A stretch of DNA of 64,000 nt, taken from contig DINQ01000008.1 in the NCBI GenBank assembly GCA_002426795.1, positions 186,001-250,000 on the forward strand, read 5' to 3'. This stretch comes from Bacteroidales bacterium UBA5536 (GTDB lineage Bacteria; Bacteroidota; Bacteroidia; Bacteroidales; F082). The position numbers were made by a program, and so were the translations under genes. The notes beneath the pieces are model-generated. The model did not search any database and had not been told where the DNA came from. It saw only the letters and a program-made list of their open reading frames with translations. Positions within the stretch are counted from its first letter, which is position 1, and every line of letters starts with the position of its first letter. Below, one piece after another: positions 16,540 to 26,054 of this stretch.

Positions 16540-17172
16540 ATGAAACAGCAACTCCCCGAAAATACAGTCGAGCGCCTGAGTCATTACCGAAGGGTTTTGT
16601 TGAATTATCAATTCCTGGACCACGCCTTTATCTTTTCGCACAATCTGGCACGTTTGTCGAAAACAAATCCGGTAACGGTGCGACGCGATCTGATGTTGAT
16701 CAATGTGAGTGGTGATGTACACAAGGGTTATATCATCTCTGATTTGATCGCGCAAATCAGTAAAGCTATAGATAGCGATCAAACGGAAAAGGTAGCCTTT
16801 ATTGGTATTGGTGACCTGGGTAAAACGGTTTACGAATACTTTACCCAATTCAACGAAAAACTGGTTGTCGCTGCTGCTTTCAAATTTGGCGCCGTAAAAA
16901 GTGTAACACAAGATGATGTTCCTTTATACAATATTGCAGACCTGATGCAGGTTATTAAAAATGAAGGAATTACAATATGTGTAGTTGCAGTTCCGCGTGA
17001 GTTCGCCAATGATATCAGCCAAATATTGGTGAATTCCGGCGTTCGCGGAATCCTCAATTTTTCCTCAGTTCCATTGCAATTGCCTTCCCATATTTATGTG
17101 GAGCAATACGACATGATCATCAAACTTGAAAAAATCGCCTATTTCCTGAACAGGCCACCAAAGAAAAAATGA
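16540..17172 (+). CDS. rex: Redox-sensing transcriptional repressor Rex
   Basis: Rex dimers bind DNA when NAD(H) is oxidised and release it when NADH rises, controlling fermentation and respiration genes. The 210-residue protein has an N-terminal winged helix (~10-65) with TNPVTVRRDL and then a Rossmann fold with GIGDLGK at 89-95. The C-terminal segment YDMIIKLEKIAYFL fits the domain-swapped helix. Length matches the family. No Rex operator was recognised next to it. Its stop is 2 bp from the stop of the convergent dehydrogenase, with no terminator between. Confidence 0.93.
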   Translation: MKQQLPENTVERLSHYRRVLLNYQFLDHAFIFSHNLARLSKTNPVTVRRDLMLINVSGDVHKGYIISDLIAQISKAIDSDQTEKVAFIGIGDLGKTVYEYFTQFNEKLVVAAAFKFGAVKSVTQDDVPLYNIADLMQVIKNEGITICVVAVPREFANDISQILVNSGVRGILNFSSVPLQLPSHIYVEQYDMIIKLEKIAYFLNRPPKKK

Positions 17173-17174
17173 TG

Positions 17175-17981
17175 CTATTTAAATGGTGAATCCGGCTCTT
17201 TTGCCATATGATTATAAACCATTTCGTCAACCCAGCCAGGAAACAACTTATTTAGAAAAACTGTCAATTTGCCCTGACTCGTGAGCAATAGCGAACGTTT
17301 TCTTTTCTCAACGGCATTGAGCAGATGAAATGCCACTTCTTCAGCCGACATCATTTTGGCTTCGTCGCGCGGCGATTCTCCTTGCTGGCTGCCATCAGCC
17401 GCTAGTGCAGTGTTACGAATGTTGGAGGCTGTAAATCCAGGGCAGGCAATCAGCACATGAAGTCCTTTTTTCAGGTTTTCAATCCGCAAAGATTCTAAAA
17501 AACCCTGAATGGCAAACTTGGATGCCGAATAGCCTGTGCGACCAGGTAAACCTTTGTAACCTGCAATGGATGAAACCCCGACAACGCTGCCGTGTGTTTC
17601 AAGTAAATAAGGCAAGGCATATTTTGTACATTGCACCGTTCCCCAAAAATTGGTATCCATCAGCTGCCGGATAACTTCCAGTGACGTATCGGCAAACAAC
17701 GCACGCATTGAAATTCCTGCATTGTTAATGAGGACATCTATTCTTCCAAATCGGTTGACTGCCTGAACGATAATTTCTCTGCAATCACCTTCTTTACTCA
17801 CATCTGCCACAACAGTCAATACTTCAATCTGTTGCTTTTCAAGTTCCTCAGCCAACAATTTCAGTTTTTCCTTGTTTCGGGCTGCTAAAACCAGTTTTGC
17901 TTTTCTGTTGGCAGCCTCAAAAGTCAATGCGCGACCAATACCTGATGAGGCCCCAGTGATGATAATTACCTTATTTTTCAT
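17175..17981 (-). CDS. Short-chain dehydrogenase/reductase
   Basis: A classical SDR of 268 residues using NAD(P)(H). It has the nucleotide-binding GASSGIG at 10-16, NNAGIS near residue 86, Ser in GVSSIAGY and the catalytic YSASK. The C-terminal extension includes EKRKRSLLLTSQGK and suggests a DHRS7- or lipid-type SDR. The substrate is not inferable. It is transcribed toward rex. Confidence 0.9.
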   Translation of the reverse strand: MKNKVIIITGASSGIGRALTFEAANRKAKLVLAARNKEKLKLLAEELEKQQIEVLTVVADVSKEGDCREIIVQAVNRFGRIDVLINNAGISMRALFADTSLEVIRQLMDTNFWGTVQCTKYALPYLLETHGSVVGVSSIAGYKGLPGRTGYSASKFAIQGFLESLRIENLKKGLHVLIACPGFTASNIRNTALAADGSQQGESPRDEAKMMSAEEVAFHLLNAVEKRKRSLLLTSQGKLTVFLNKLFPGWVDEMVYNHMAKEPDSPFK

Positions 17982-18122
17982 ATCATATCATTTCAGCCCA
18001 CAAAGTTACGCTTCATTATCAGAATATCCTCATCTGAATTTTTAGTAGTTGATTTCAGGCCATTCATAGGTCTCGATTGGTTTTTAGGGATTCATGCATG
18101 GGTCTGATTGCGTAAATATTGA

Positions 18123-18130
18123 TAGATTTG
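18123..18130 (+). promoter_or_regulatory. -7 promoter element of the aminotransferase gene
   Basis: TAGATTTG matches TAnnTTTG and lies 12 bp before the start codon, implying a leader of only a few nucleotides. No convincing -33 element. Confidence 0.4.
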
Positions 18131-18142
18131 TAAAAAAAAAGG

Positions 18143-19336
18143 ATGTTAACAAACAGGCAGCTTTTTCAAATGCATATGGGTCTACCAAGTGTAGTAGACG
18201 ATCCGCTGGAAATGACGCACGCCAAGGGCATATTTGTATATGATAGCAATGGAAACCCTCATATAGATCTGGTTTCGGGTGTATCGGTAAGTAATGTAGG
18301 ACATTTGCATCCGCATGTGGTCGGCGCCATTCACCGGCAACTCGAGCAATACATGCACCTGATGGTTTATGGCAAATTTCTGCAGGCTCCACAAGTTTTA
18401 CTGGCAGAAAAAATCACTTCATATCTACCAGAATCACTTGATTCTGTGTATTTTGTAAACTCAGGCAGTGAAGCAATTGAGGGAGCTTTGAAGCTGGCAA
18501 AAAGACTGACAGGCCGCTCCGAAATGGTGAGTTTCAGAAACGCATATCATGGCGGTACAGCAGGTGCTTTAAGTCTGCTTGGCGACGAAAACCTGAAACA
18601 GGCTTTCAGACCACTCCTGCCCGGCACCCGTTTACTGGATTTTAATCAGTTGTCTCAATTGCAGCAAATTACTCATCAGACTGCCTGTGTGTTGATTGAG
18701 CCAATCCAGGCAGAAGCAGGTATAATCCTGCCTAAAGAAGGCTATTTAGAAGCACTTCGTCAACGTTGTGATGAGACCGGAGCACTGCTTATTTTTGATG
18801 AAATACAAATGGGTTTTGGTCGTACTGGCAGCCTTTTCGCTTTTCAGCAAATGGATGTCATTCCTGACATATTATGTATGGCCAAAGCCATGGGCGGCGG
18901 CATGCCTTTGGGTGCATTTGTAGCCTCTCGCGAGCGAATGAATGCACTGACATTTAATCCGGAGCTGGGTCATATTACTACCTTTGGTGGTCATCCTGTG
19001 AGTTGTGCTGCTTCGCTTGCTGCCCTTGAAGTTATTGAAAAAGAAAAACTAACAGAGCATGCAGAGGACAAAGGCAGGCTCTTTGCCGAAGCGTTGATTG
19101 ATCACCCTGCTGTTTTGGAAGTTCGCCAGGCTGGTTTGATGTTAGGCGTTGAAATTGAGCACAATCTCGACATCTCGACACTGATGCATAGCTTCAAAAA
19201 AAACAGACTGATTGTAGATCAGTTTCTATTTCATGCGCATGCGTTCAGAATTGCGCCACCACTGACCATTTCAAAAGCAGAAATTGAACAAATTATTCCT
19301 CTCATCATCCAATCACTTGATGCTGTTAAGGCTTAA
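18143..19336 (+). CDS. Class III PLP-dependent aminotransferase
   Basis: The 397-residue enzyme belongs to the acetylornithine/ornithine aminotransferase fold. It shows VSGVSVSNVGHLHPHV, NSGSEAIEGALKLAKRLTGR, LIFDEIQMGFGRTG with the PLP-contacting Asp, and the Schiff-base Lys in MAKAMGGGMPLGAF at about residue 251. It is 18 bp upstream of a secreted deiminase on the same strand. No arginine-biosynthesis genes are adjacent, so a general omega-aminotransferase role is as likely as ArgD. Confidence 0.88.
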   Translation: MLTNRQLFQMHMGLPSVVDDPLEMTHAKGIFVYDSNGNPHIDLVSGVSVSNVGHLHPHVVGAIHRQLEQYMHLMVYGKFLQAPQVLLAEKITSYLPESLDSVYFVNSGSEAIEGALKLAKRLTGRSEMVSFRNAYHGGTAGALSLLGDENLKQAFRPLLPGTRLLDFNQLSQLQQITHQTACVLIEPIQAEAGIILPKEGYLEALRQRCDETGALLIFDEIQMGFGRTGSLFAFQQMDVIPDILCMAKAMGGGMPLGAFVASRERMNALTFNPELGHITTFGGHPVSCAASLAALEVIEKEKLTEHAEDKGRLFAEALIDHPAVLEVRQAGLMLGVEIEHNLDISTLMHSFKKNRLIVDQFLFHAHAFRIAPPLTISKAEIEQIIPLIIQSLDAVKA

Positions 19337-19354
19337 CAAACTATTGAAAAACCA

Positions 19355-20998
19355 ATGAAGATCCGTCATTTTTTCACTGCTCTGCTTTTATGTTCTCTTT
19401 TTTGGGGGAATGGTGCGCAATTGATTGCCCAATCAACCATTTTCCATCCGGCAGAGTTTGAGAAAAATGAGGGCGTTTTGCTGGTTTGGGATTACAATGC
19501 ATCGCGCGATTCGATTACAGCAAATATCGCCAGGGCCGCACAACATGCCGGAAAAGTGTGGATAATTTACTATCCCGATCAGGCCCCGGTTGATACTGCC
19601 GAAATTCGCAGCTACCTTTATGAAAAGGGTGTTTTACCTCTCAATTTGTATTTCATCCCCGGTTACACCGAAACCTTGTGGATCAGAGACTTTGGTCCCA
19701 TGATACAGTATGGAAATTTTGGAAATGGATCCGAAAGATATGTGGTAGATGCAGGCTACAGTGCATACGGACGACCAAAGGATGATTCTTTGCCTGCACA
19801 GATGGCCCATTTCTGGGGAATGCCTCACCAAAGTCTGCCACTGGAAATAGAAGGTGGAAATTTGGTTTTCGATGGTCTGATGCGAGGTTTCTCGACAAAA
19901 AGAGTCTATGATCAGAATCCTGATTATTCCCCTGGAGTCATTCGGCAATTATTGATTGATCAGTTTAACCTGCAGGATTTTATTTTTCTTGAAACACTCG
20001 ACAACAGCGGTGGTGGCATTTGGAAACATGCCGATATGTTCATGAAAGCACTGGATTACGAAACGCTGCTCGTTTCTTCCTATCCGGAATTTGTTCCCGA
20101 TTATATGGTACTCGAAACCAATGTTGCGTTGCTTTCGTCGTTGACGAATCATTTCGGAAAACCCTATAACATCATCCGGATTCCAGCTCCACCAAAAGCT
20201 GATGGCAGCTGGGCCACCACGCAGGACGATGAGATGAGAACCTACACCAATTCTTTGATTTTAAACAACACGGTTATTGTTCCCTCCTTTCAGAATGAAG
20301 ATTATGATTCGCAGGCTTTCCAAATATACAAAGATGCGATGCCAGGATACAAAATCATCATGGTCGATGCACAAATGCTTACCATTTTGGGAGGTGCCAT
20401 TCACTGCATAACGCGAGAAGTGCCTCAATCAGAGTTTCTGCGCATCATTCACCAAAAAGTTACGGGTAGTCAGGATTTTTCCCAAGATTATTATCTTTAT
20501 TGCCTGACCGAGTCGAATGTGGAGATTGAAGGTCTGTGGCTCTACTACAAAATTAATGACGCTGAGCAATATACTCGGGTTCCGGTTTATATAGTTTGTC
20601 CGCAGTATACGGGTATTATCGAAGGTCTTATGCCAGGTGACACCGTCCATTATTATCTTGAAGCTGAGTCTGCAGCCAGCTCTGTAACCTACCCAGGTTC
20701 TGCTCCCGCAGGTAATTTCACATTTTGGTTCAATCCCGTTGGAAGTGACGAAGTTACCAGCCAAGCTGAAAATGTTGTGATTGCTCCTCAGCCCAATCAG
20801 GGAAAATTTAGCATATTTGGGGTAAATCAGACAGATATAATCCGTTGCAGTGTGACGGATATAAAAGGTAACATTTTGTGGCAATCAGAACACCCTCAAA
20901 TACTTAACATACAAACACCACTCAATCAAGGTCTTTATTTGCTTCGGTTAGAACTAAAAAATACTATCATCACGAAAAAACTCCTGATTACGCCCTAA
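19355..20998 (+). CDS. Secreted agmatine/peptidylarginine deiminase-like protein with T9SS sorting domain
   Basis: The 547-residue protein has a signal peptide (about residues 1-26) and a guanidine-deiminase catalytic domain: WIRDFGP with Asp112, His225 and Asp227 in KHADMF, Asn299 in RTYTNS, and the nucleophile Cys351 in GGAIHCIT. An Ig-like segment (~375-455) and a C-terminal type IX secretion domain (~470-547, with PQPNQGKFSI and final KKLLITP) follow. This domain order and size match Porphyromonas gingivalis peptidylarginine deiminase (556 aa, catalytic Cys351), which converts peptidyl-arginine to citrulline. Free agmatine as substrate is the alternative. Export suggests action outside the cell on peptides. 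Confidence 0.8.
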   Translation: MKIRHFFTALLLCSLFWGNGAQLIAQSTIFHPAEFEKNEGVLLVWDYNASRDSITANIARAAQHAGKVWIIYYPDQAPVDTAEIRSYLYEKGVLPLNLYFIPGYTETLWIRDFGPMIQYGNFGNGSERYVVDAGYSAYGRPKDDSLPAQMAHFWGMPHQSLPLEIEGGNLVFDGLMRGFSTKRVYDQNPDYSPGVIRQLLIDQFNLQDFIFLETLDNSGGGIWKHADMFMKALDYETLLVSSYPEFVPDYMVLETNVALLSSLTNHFGKPYNIIRIPAPPKADGSWATTQDDEMRTYTNSLILNNTVIVPSFQNEDYDSQAFQIYKDAMPGYKIIMVDAQMLTILGGAIHCITREVPQSEFLRIIHQKVTGSQDFSQDYYLYCLTESNVEIEGLWLYYKINDAEQYTRVPVYIVCPQYTGIIEGLMPGDTVHYYLEAESAASSVTYPGSAPAGNFTFWFNPVGSDEVTSQAENVVIAPQPNQGKFSIFGVNQTDIIRCSVTDIKGNILWQSEHPQILNIQTPLNQGLYLLRLELKNTIITKKLLITP

Positions 20999-21001
20999 AC
21001 C

Positions 21002-21763
21002 ATGCGCATCCATTTGTTGAACGAATCATTGGCATTTCCACCTGCAGATTTTGCAATACAGGATGGTTTACTTGCACTTGGAGGAGACTTATCTTATCCC
21101 CGGCTGATCAATGCTTATGCCCATGGCATTTTTCCCTGGTATGAAGACGGGCAACCCATTATGTGGTGGTCTCCAAATCCTAGAATGGTACTGTATCCCA
21201 AACAGTTAAAAATTTCGAAGTCGATGCGCAAAATCATCAAGGAAGAGCAGTTTGAGGTTCGTTTCGACCACAATTTTGATGCTGTAATTAGTGCCTGTGC
21301 AGCCACAAAACGCAAAGGCCAGGATGGAACCTGGATCACAGATGAATTGACTAATGCCTTTATCGGTTTGCATAAATTGGGGTTGGCTCATTCGGTCGAG
21401 ACATACCAGAATGGGTTACTTGTTGGTGGATTGTACGGTTTATCATTGGGAACAGTGTTTTTTGGCGAATCAATGTTTCATCATGTATCAAATGCCTCCA
21501 AAATTGCCTTTTTCTATTTGACAGATTTTTTAATTCGCAATCAATTCCAGCTAATTGATGCACAACAAGATACAGCTCATCTGCGAAGCCTTGGAGCCAT
21601 CACTATTGACCGTCGCAAATTTCTATCATTGTTGGCTGACTACATACACGAGCCCAGCCTTGTCGGGAACTGGGGAGAAAACGACAGGAAACGAAAGCCC
21701 AATTTTGTTGTACATTACCTACGGCAAAATGGATATAATATCGAAAATGAATCATTTCATTGA
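21002..21763 (+). CDS. aat: Leucyl/phenylalanyl-tRNA-protein transferase
   Basis: Aat adds Leu or Phe from aminoacyl-tRNA to N-terminal Arg or Lys of proteins, marking them for ClpS/Clp degradation by the N-end rule. The 253-residue product contains YAHGIFPWYEDG, MWWSPNPRMVL, GGLYGLSLGTVFFGESMF and the C-terminal IDAQQDTAHLRSLGA, all typical of the family. It starts 3 bp after the deiminase stop and its stop overlaps the neighbouring frame, indicating an operon. Confidence 0.95.
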   Translation: MRIHLLNESLAFPPADFAIQDGLLALGGDLSYPRLINAYAHGIFPWYEDGQPIMWWSPNPRMVLYPKQLKISKSMRKIIKEEQFEVRFDHNFDAVISACAATKRKGQDGTWITDELTNAFIGLHKLGLAHSVETYQNGLLVGGLYGLSLGTVFFGESMFHHVSNASKIAFFYLTDFLIRNQFQLIDAQQDTAHLRSLGAITIDRRKFLSLLADYIHEPSLVGNWGENDRKRKPNFVVHYLRQNGYNIENESFH

Positions 21764-21795
21764 TGAGAAATAATAATAAAAATCGTAGTATAGAC

Positions 21796-22284
21796 ATGAA
21801 TGACAAGGACTTAACAGAAAATGAGTATTTTATGCAGGAGGCCATCCGTTTAGCTCACTCAAATGTTGGAGGCATACATGGAGGTCCATTTGGAGCAGTG
21901 GTAGTAAAAGATGGAAAAATCATTGGCAGTGGTGCCAATCAGGTAACAAAAAACAATGATCCGACAGCTCATGCTGAAGTTGTTGCCATCAGGGATGCTT
22001 GTAAAAATCTGGGCACTTTCCAGCTTGAAGGTTGCGATATATATGCAAGCTGTGAGCCTTGCCCGATGTGCCTGGGTGCTATCTACTGGGCAAGACCCAG
22101 CCGCGTGTTTTATGCTGCATCGCGCGAAGACGCAGCTGCCGCCGGATTCGACGATTCATACATATACGATCAGATTCCTCTGCCACCGCAAAAACGAGAT
22201 ATACCAACAGCTCAGTTGCTCAATAATGAAGCCATCAAAGTGTTTGATGCCTGGAAAGAGAGTGACAAAAAAATTCCCTATTAA
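21796..22284 (+). CDS. guaD: Guanine deaminase, cytidine-deaminase fold
   Basis: A 162-residue enzyme predicted to convert guanine to xanthine. It has the zinc site TAHAEV (His59, Glu61) and CEPCPMC (Cys89, Cys92). The surrounding sequence GGPFGAVVVKDGKIIG, LGAIYWARP and AAGFDDSYIYDQI closely follows Bacillus subtilis GuaD as remembered, rather than tRNA adenosine deaminase. ATG 21796 matches the GuaD N-terminus; an alternative ATG at 21763 overlaps the aat stop and would add 11 residues. It is followed by the sirtuin gene after 1 bp. Confidence 0.88.
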   Translation: MNDKDLTENEYFMQEAIRLAHSNVGGIHGGPFGAVVVKDGKIIGSGANQVTKNNDPTAHAEVVAIRDACKNLGTFQLEGCDIYASCEPCPMCLGAIYWARPSRVFYAASREDAAAAGFDDSYIYDQIPLPPQKRDIPTAQLLNNEAIKVFDAWKESDKKIPY

Positions 22285-22285
22285 A

Positions 22286-23041
22286 ATGCAAACAACCGAA
22301 GATCTGATTTCTCGCGCTGCAGAAGCAATCAAGCAATCAAAATATACTGTGGCGTTTACGGGTGCAGGCATCTCTGTTGAAAGTGGCATTCCCCCTTTCA
22401 GAGGTGAGGGTGGTTTATGGAATAAATACGACCCTAAAATTCTCGATATTGACTATTTCTACACCCATTCCGGAAGATCGTGGTCAGCCATCAAGGAGAT
22501 TTTTTACGACAACTTTAGTCAGAAAAAACCCAATAAAGGACATGAAATCCTGGCAAAATGGGAAGCATCGGGGTTGTTAAAATCGGTGATTACACAAAAT
22601 ATCGACAACCTTCACCAGGAAGCTGGCAATGAGCATGTGATTGAATTTCATGGCAATTCACAGAGACTGGTGTGCGTTCATTGCGGCAATGTTATCGAGA
22701 TTTCCTCGGCTGATTTGTCGGATTTGCCTCCGCGATGTGTCAGCTGTGGCGGATTGCTCAAACCCGATTTTATCTTTTTTGGAGAAGCCATTCCGATGTT
22801 GGCCTACGAGCAGGCTGCAGAAGCTGGGAAAAACTGCGATTTAATGCTGATTATTGGTGCTTCAGGTGAGGTTTCTCCGGCAAATAAAATACCTCAAAAA
22901 GCCGCTGATCATGGCGCTTTTATTATCGAAATCAACTGCGACCAATCTTTATATACGCCAAAAGTTACTTCATTATTTTTACAGGGCAAAGCCGGCGAGG
23001 TTCTTCCCGCTATCGATGCCATCATTCAACAAATTAAATAG
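22286..23041 (+). CDS. cobB: NAD-dependent protein deacylase, sirtuin family
   Basis: The 251-residue Sir2-type enzyme removes acyl groups from lysine with consumption of NAD. It contains GAGIS at 26-30, TQNIDNLH at 103-110 and the catalytic His122 in EFHG. A zinc ribbon is formed by Cys130, Cys133, Cys151 and Cys154, and SGEVSPAN binds NAD where many sirtuins have a GTS-type motif. ATG 22286 directly follows the guaD stop; the long upstream extension of the frame lies inside guaD. Likely an operon with aat and guaD. Confidence 0.9.
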   Translation: MQTTEDLISRAAEAIKQSKYTVAFTGAGISVESGIPPFRGEGGLWNKYDPKILDIDYFYTHSGRSWSAIKEIFYDNFSQKKPNKGHEILAKWEASGLLKSVITQNIDNLHQEAGNEHVIEFHGNSQRLVCVHCGNVIEISSADLSDLPPRCVSCGGLLKPDFIFFGEAIPMLAYEQAAEAGKNCDLMLIIGASGEVSPANKIPQKAADHGAFIIEINCDQSLYTPKVTSLFLQGKAGEVLPAIDAIIQQIK

Positions 23042-23043
23042 TT

Positions 23044-24594
23044 ATGAAAAAATATTTTACACTAATTTCCATCGCTTTCATGCTGATCTTTCAGCTTGCT
23101 GAAGCGCAAGTTACACCTGCACAGTTGCAAAAACTTGACTCCATTTATCAAAAAGCCCTCACAGACTGGAATGTTCCCGGAATGGGTATTGCCATTGTTA
23201 GCCGGGATACTGTCTGGCTATCAAAAGGTTATGGTTTTACTGACATCAGCTCACATAATAAAGTAGACAACAACACTTTGTTTGCATTGGCCAGCAACAC
23301 CAAGGCTTTTACGGCAACTTCACTTGCTATGCTTGTCGATCGGAGTCAATTAAACTGGAGTGACAAAGTTATCGATCATTTGCCCTGGTTTGCACTTTAC
23401 GACCCTTATGTAACTTCAGAAATGACCGTAGAAGATTTGCTTTGTCACCGCAGTGGACTAGCCACTTTTTCTGGTGATTTAATTTGGTATGCAAGCACTT
23501 ACAGCCGTGAGGAGGTCATCCGTCGTGCCCGATATTTAAAGCCTGTTTATGGATTCAGAACACAATTCGGTTATTCAAACATCATGTTTATCACCGCAGG
23601 CGAATTGATTCCCGCAATCACCGGCACAAGTTGGGATGATTTTGTGCAGCACGAAATACTGGATGCCATTGGCATGAAACGTTCGTTGCTGCATGTGAGC
23701 GATTTGCCAAAACGCGATAACATTGCGCAGCCTCATACCTACGTGGATGGAAAACTTTTGCAGATTCCCTGGCTTGACTGGAACAATATGGCCCCTGCCG
23801 GTTCTTTGATCTCGAGCGCCAACGATATGGCTAAATGGCTGCAATTCAACTTGAATGATGGCATTCGAGGTGACGACACATTGGTGAGTGACGCACAAAT
23901 GTTTACCCTGCAAAGCCCACATACCATTTTGAATGTAAGTAAAGGTTCAACCAACATGTTCCCATCAACTCATTTTAAAGCATATGGACTCGGTTGGACA
24001 CTCATGGATTATCTGGGGAAAAAAGTAGTATCGCACAACGGAGGCTATGATGGCATGATTTCGCAAACTGTTTTTATCCCAGAGGCCAATGTCGGCTTTG
24101 TAATTATGACAAATGCACTCTCGTCTCTTTATTATCCACTGATGTACCACACGCTGGATGTTTTGCTTGACAATCCTGAACAGAAAAACTGGAATGAGAT
24201 GATCCACAAAAGGATTGAAGACCGTGAGAAGATGACGAAAAAAGCAACTGAAGAAATGGAAAAAAACAGGCTAAAAAATACCAGCCCAAGCCTTGAACTG
24301 AAAGAATATTCAGGATTTTACGGTGGTAAAGTTTACGACAGCATTCAAATTTCCATGAATAAGGATGTTTTGGAAATGCAATTTATGCGCAGCCCGCTTT
24401 TCCACGGAAAACTTAAACATTGGCAATATGATACTTTTGAGGTAAGCTTTGAAGCCCTTCCCTCTTTGCCTAAGGGATTTGTTACATTTTGCCTCAACCG
24501 TGAAGGAAAAGTGGAAAAAATGGAAATATTCCTTGATAATCCCGATTTTGACTTTACAGAGTTCGACCTGAAAAAGTTGCCTGTCAGAAAATAG
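23044..24594 (+). CDS. Exported serine hydrolase, beta-lactamase/PBP-like with DUF3471-type C-terminus
   Basis: The 516-residue product has a signal peptide ending ...LAEAQ. Its class C beta-lactamase-like domain carries SNTK (S-x-x-K, about residues 84-87), a YSN triad in FGYSNIMF and HNGGYDG in the K-T-G position. The C-terminal ~110 residues (LKEYSGFYGGKVYDSI) resemble the DUF3471 beta domain that accompanies these enzymes. Substrates range from D-amino peptides to esters. It starts 2 bp after the sirtuin stop and is probably the last gene of this operon. Confidence 0.88.
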   Translation: MKKYFTLISIAFMLIFQLAEAQVTPAQLQKLDSIYQKALTDWNVPGMGIAIVSRDTVWLSKGYGFTDISSHNKVDNNTLFALASNTKAFTATSLAMLVDRSQLNWSDKVIDHLPWFALYDPYVTSEMTVEDLLCHRSGLATFSGDLIWYASTYSREEVIRRARYLKPVYGFRTQFGYSNIMFITAGELIPAITGTSWDDFVQHEILDAIGMKRSLLHVSDLPKRDNIAQPHTYVDGKLLQIPWLDWNNMAPAGSLISSANDMAKWLQFNLNDGIRGDDTLVSDAQMFTLQSPHTILNVSKGSTNMFPSTHFKAYGLGWTLMDYLGKKVVSHNGGYDGMISQTVFIPEANVGFVIMTNALSSLYYPLMYHTLDVLLDNPEQKNWNEMIHKRIEDREKMTKKATEEMEKNRLKNTSPSLELKEYSGFYGGKVYDSIQISMNKDVLEMQFMRSPLFHGKLKHWQYDTFEVSFEALPSLPKGFVTFCLNREGKVEKMEIFLDNPDFDFTEFDLKKLPVRK

Positions 24595-24629
24595 TTTTAA
24601 TTGACTAGCAGTGCTTTAGCGAAATAATA

Positions 24630-25901
24630 TTACTGTCCATTCCACCTGAAATACGACCATAAGTTGATGAAAATTGCTATGGCCAGGGAGGCTATTGCGA
24701 TGCTGAATGTCGTTACAATACCAAAGGACTCATAAAACAAAACGCCAAGTGTAGGCGCAAAAAGTGCCCGAAATCCAGTCAAAAACAAATGAACTGACTG
24801 GTAGGAACCAGCCTCGTTGGGTGCACAAAAATATGCTGACCCGATATTCCACAGTAGCACCATCGTTGCTGCAAAAATACCATGAGCAATGATGTAAAAA
24901 ATTAATAAATAATACAGCTTGATATTTCCAACCATTACCGAAGCCGGAAACCAGACAGTGAGCATCAGAAAGAAAATATACAGCATAATGGAGCTGTAGG
25001 TAATAACAGAAAACTTGCGCGGATCAATGTTACCCATCAGGGAGCCAAAAAAAGGCAGTAATATGATTGCCAGTATATTATACGCATTTCTATAAAAAGC
25101 AACGCTGGAATAATTGAGATCGAGACCCTCGTAGAAATAGATTGCAATAACGGTTACTGAAACCATGAACGAAAAGCCATAAAACATGAATCCCATTTCG
25201 AAATGCATATAAGGCTTATTGGTTTTCAAAATATGCCACATATCCTGTGCAGAGTGCCGCACCGATTGCCAGATGCTTCCCGAGTGCATTACCTTTTCCA
25301 ATTCGAAAGGAATCATCGAAAGCAGCCACAGTCCTACAATACTCATCAAGCCGGCAGCTGGCAACGCGTAAGTAAACACATAATAATCAATATCCAACAG
25401 CCAACCATAACCAAAAGTTACAAGCATCATAACAATCTTGTTCAGCGAGGTGGCATAGCTATATAGTTTTCCAAAATGGTGATGTTCGTAATTGGTTTTT
25501 AGCATCAGGTTGATGGTTGGGTTAATCACCAATGCGCCCATAAAGTAGACAAGAAATGCCGCCAGAAACAACCATTGATAAAGGTTCGACTGGTCGTACA
25601 ATGCTGCAGTTCGTGGAAAAAAAACAATCGCAATCAAGGGCAATCTGGTAATGACAGCAGCCAATCGCAAAAGTTTTTTCCGGTTTTGAACCTTTTTTAA
25701 CCAGGCATGAAAAAAGAAAAGCAAGGTGAAAACAGCCATGCTGAACTGAAACAGCAAACTCATCTGATAATTCGAACCATGAATACTTTTCAAAAAAACA
25801 AACTCATTGAGCGCCAGTATACCCAGCACAAAACCATCGATGGTTGCGTATGATGTGTGAAGTACGAAAGTCTGTTTTTCCTGTTGCGATAGCTTGAGCA
25901 T
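24630..25901 (-). CDS. Major facilitator-type membrane transporter
   Basis: The product has about 12 hydrophobic segments across 423 residues and a soluble mid-loop (~190-215), the layout of MFS carriers. No substrate motif is recognised. An in-frame ATG at 25937 exists, but a promoter element (TACCTTTG, 25921-25928) lies inside that extension, so the next ATG at 25901 (MLKLSQQEK) is preferred. Confidence 0.75.
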   Translation of the reverse strand: MLKLSQQEKQTFVLHTSYATIDGFVLGILALNEFVFLKSIHGSNYQMSLLFQFSMAVFTLLFFFHAWLKKVQNRKKLLRLAAVITRLPLIAIVFFPRTAALYDQSNLYQWLFLAAFLVYFMGALVINPTINLMLKTNYEHHHFGKLYSYATSLNKIVMMLVTFGYGWLLDIDYYVFTYALPAAGLMSIVGLWLLSMIPFELEKVMHSGSIWQSVRHSAQDMWHILKTNKPYMHFEMGFMFYGFSFMVSVTVIAIYFYEGLDLNYSSVAFYRNAYNILAIILLPFFGSLMGNIDPRKFSVITYSSIMLYIFFLMLTVWFPASVMVGNIKLYYLLIFYIIAHGIFAATMVLLWNIGSAYFCAPNEAGSYQSVHLFLTGFRALFAPTLGVLFYESFGIVTTFSIAIASLAIAIFINLWSYFRWNGQ

Positions 25902-25920
25902 GCATGTAAAAATGTTGCTG

Positions 25921-25928
25921 CAAAGGTA
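25921..25928 (-). promoter_or_regulatory. -7 promoter element that decides the transporter start
   Basis: TACCTTTG on the minus strand matches TAnnTTTG and lies 19 bp before ATG 25901. Transcription starting here would exclude the ATG at 25937. Confidence 0.5.
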
Positions 25929-26054
25929 TAAATTCATTCAAGAGTCCGAAAAATCGAGCATAGCACTTTGTGTGCAAGTTATGTTTATTTTGGCTCTTCT
26001 CAAACTTTTTATCCTATCAACTGTTTTAACTACAAACCCATTAAATAAAATACC

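Noticed and set aside
21956..22285. Long N-terminal extension of the sirtuin
   Set aside because: It is the shadow frame of guaD; sirtuin homology begins just after ATG 22286.
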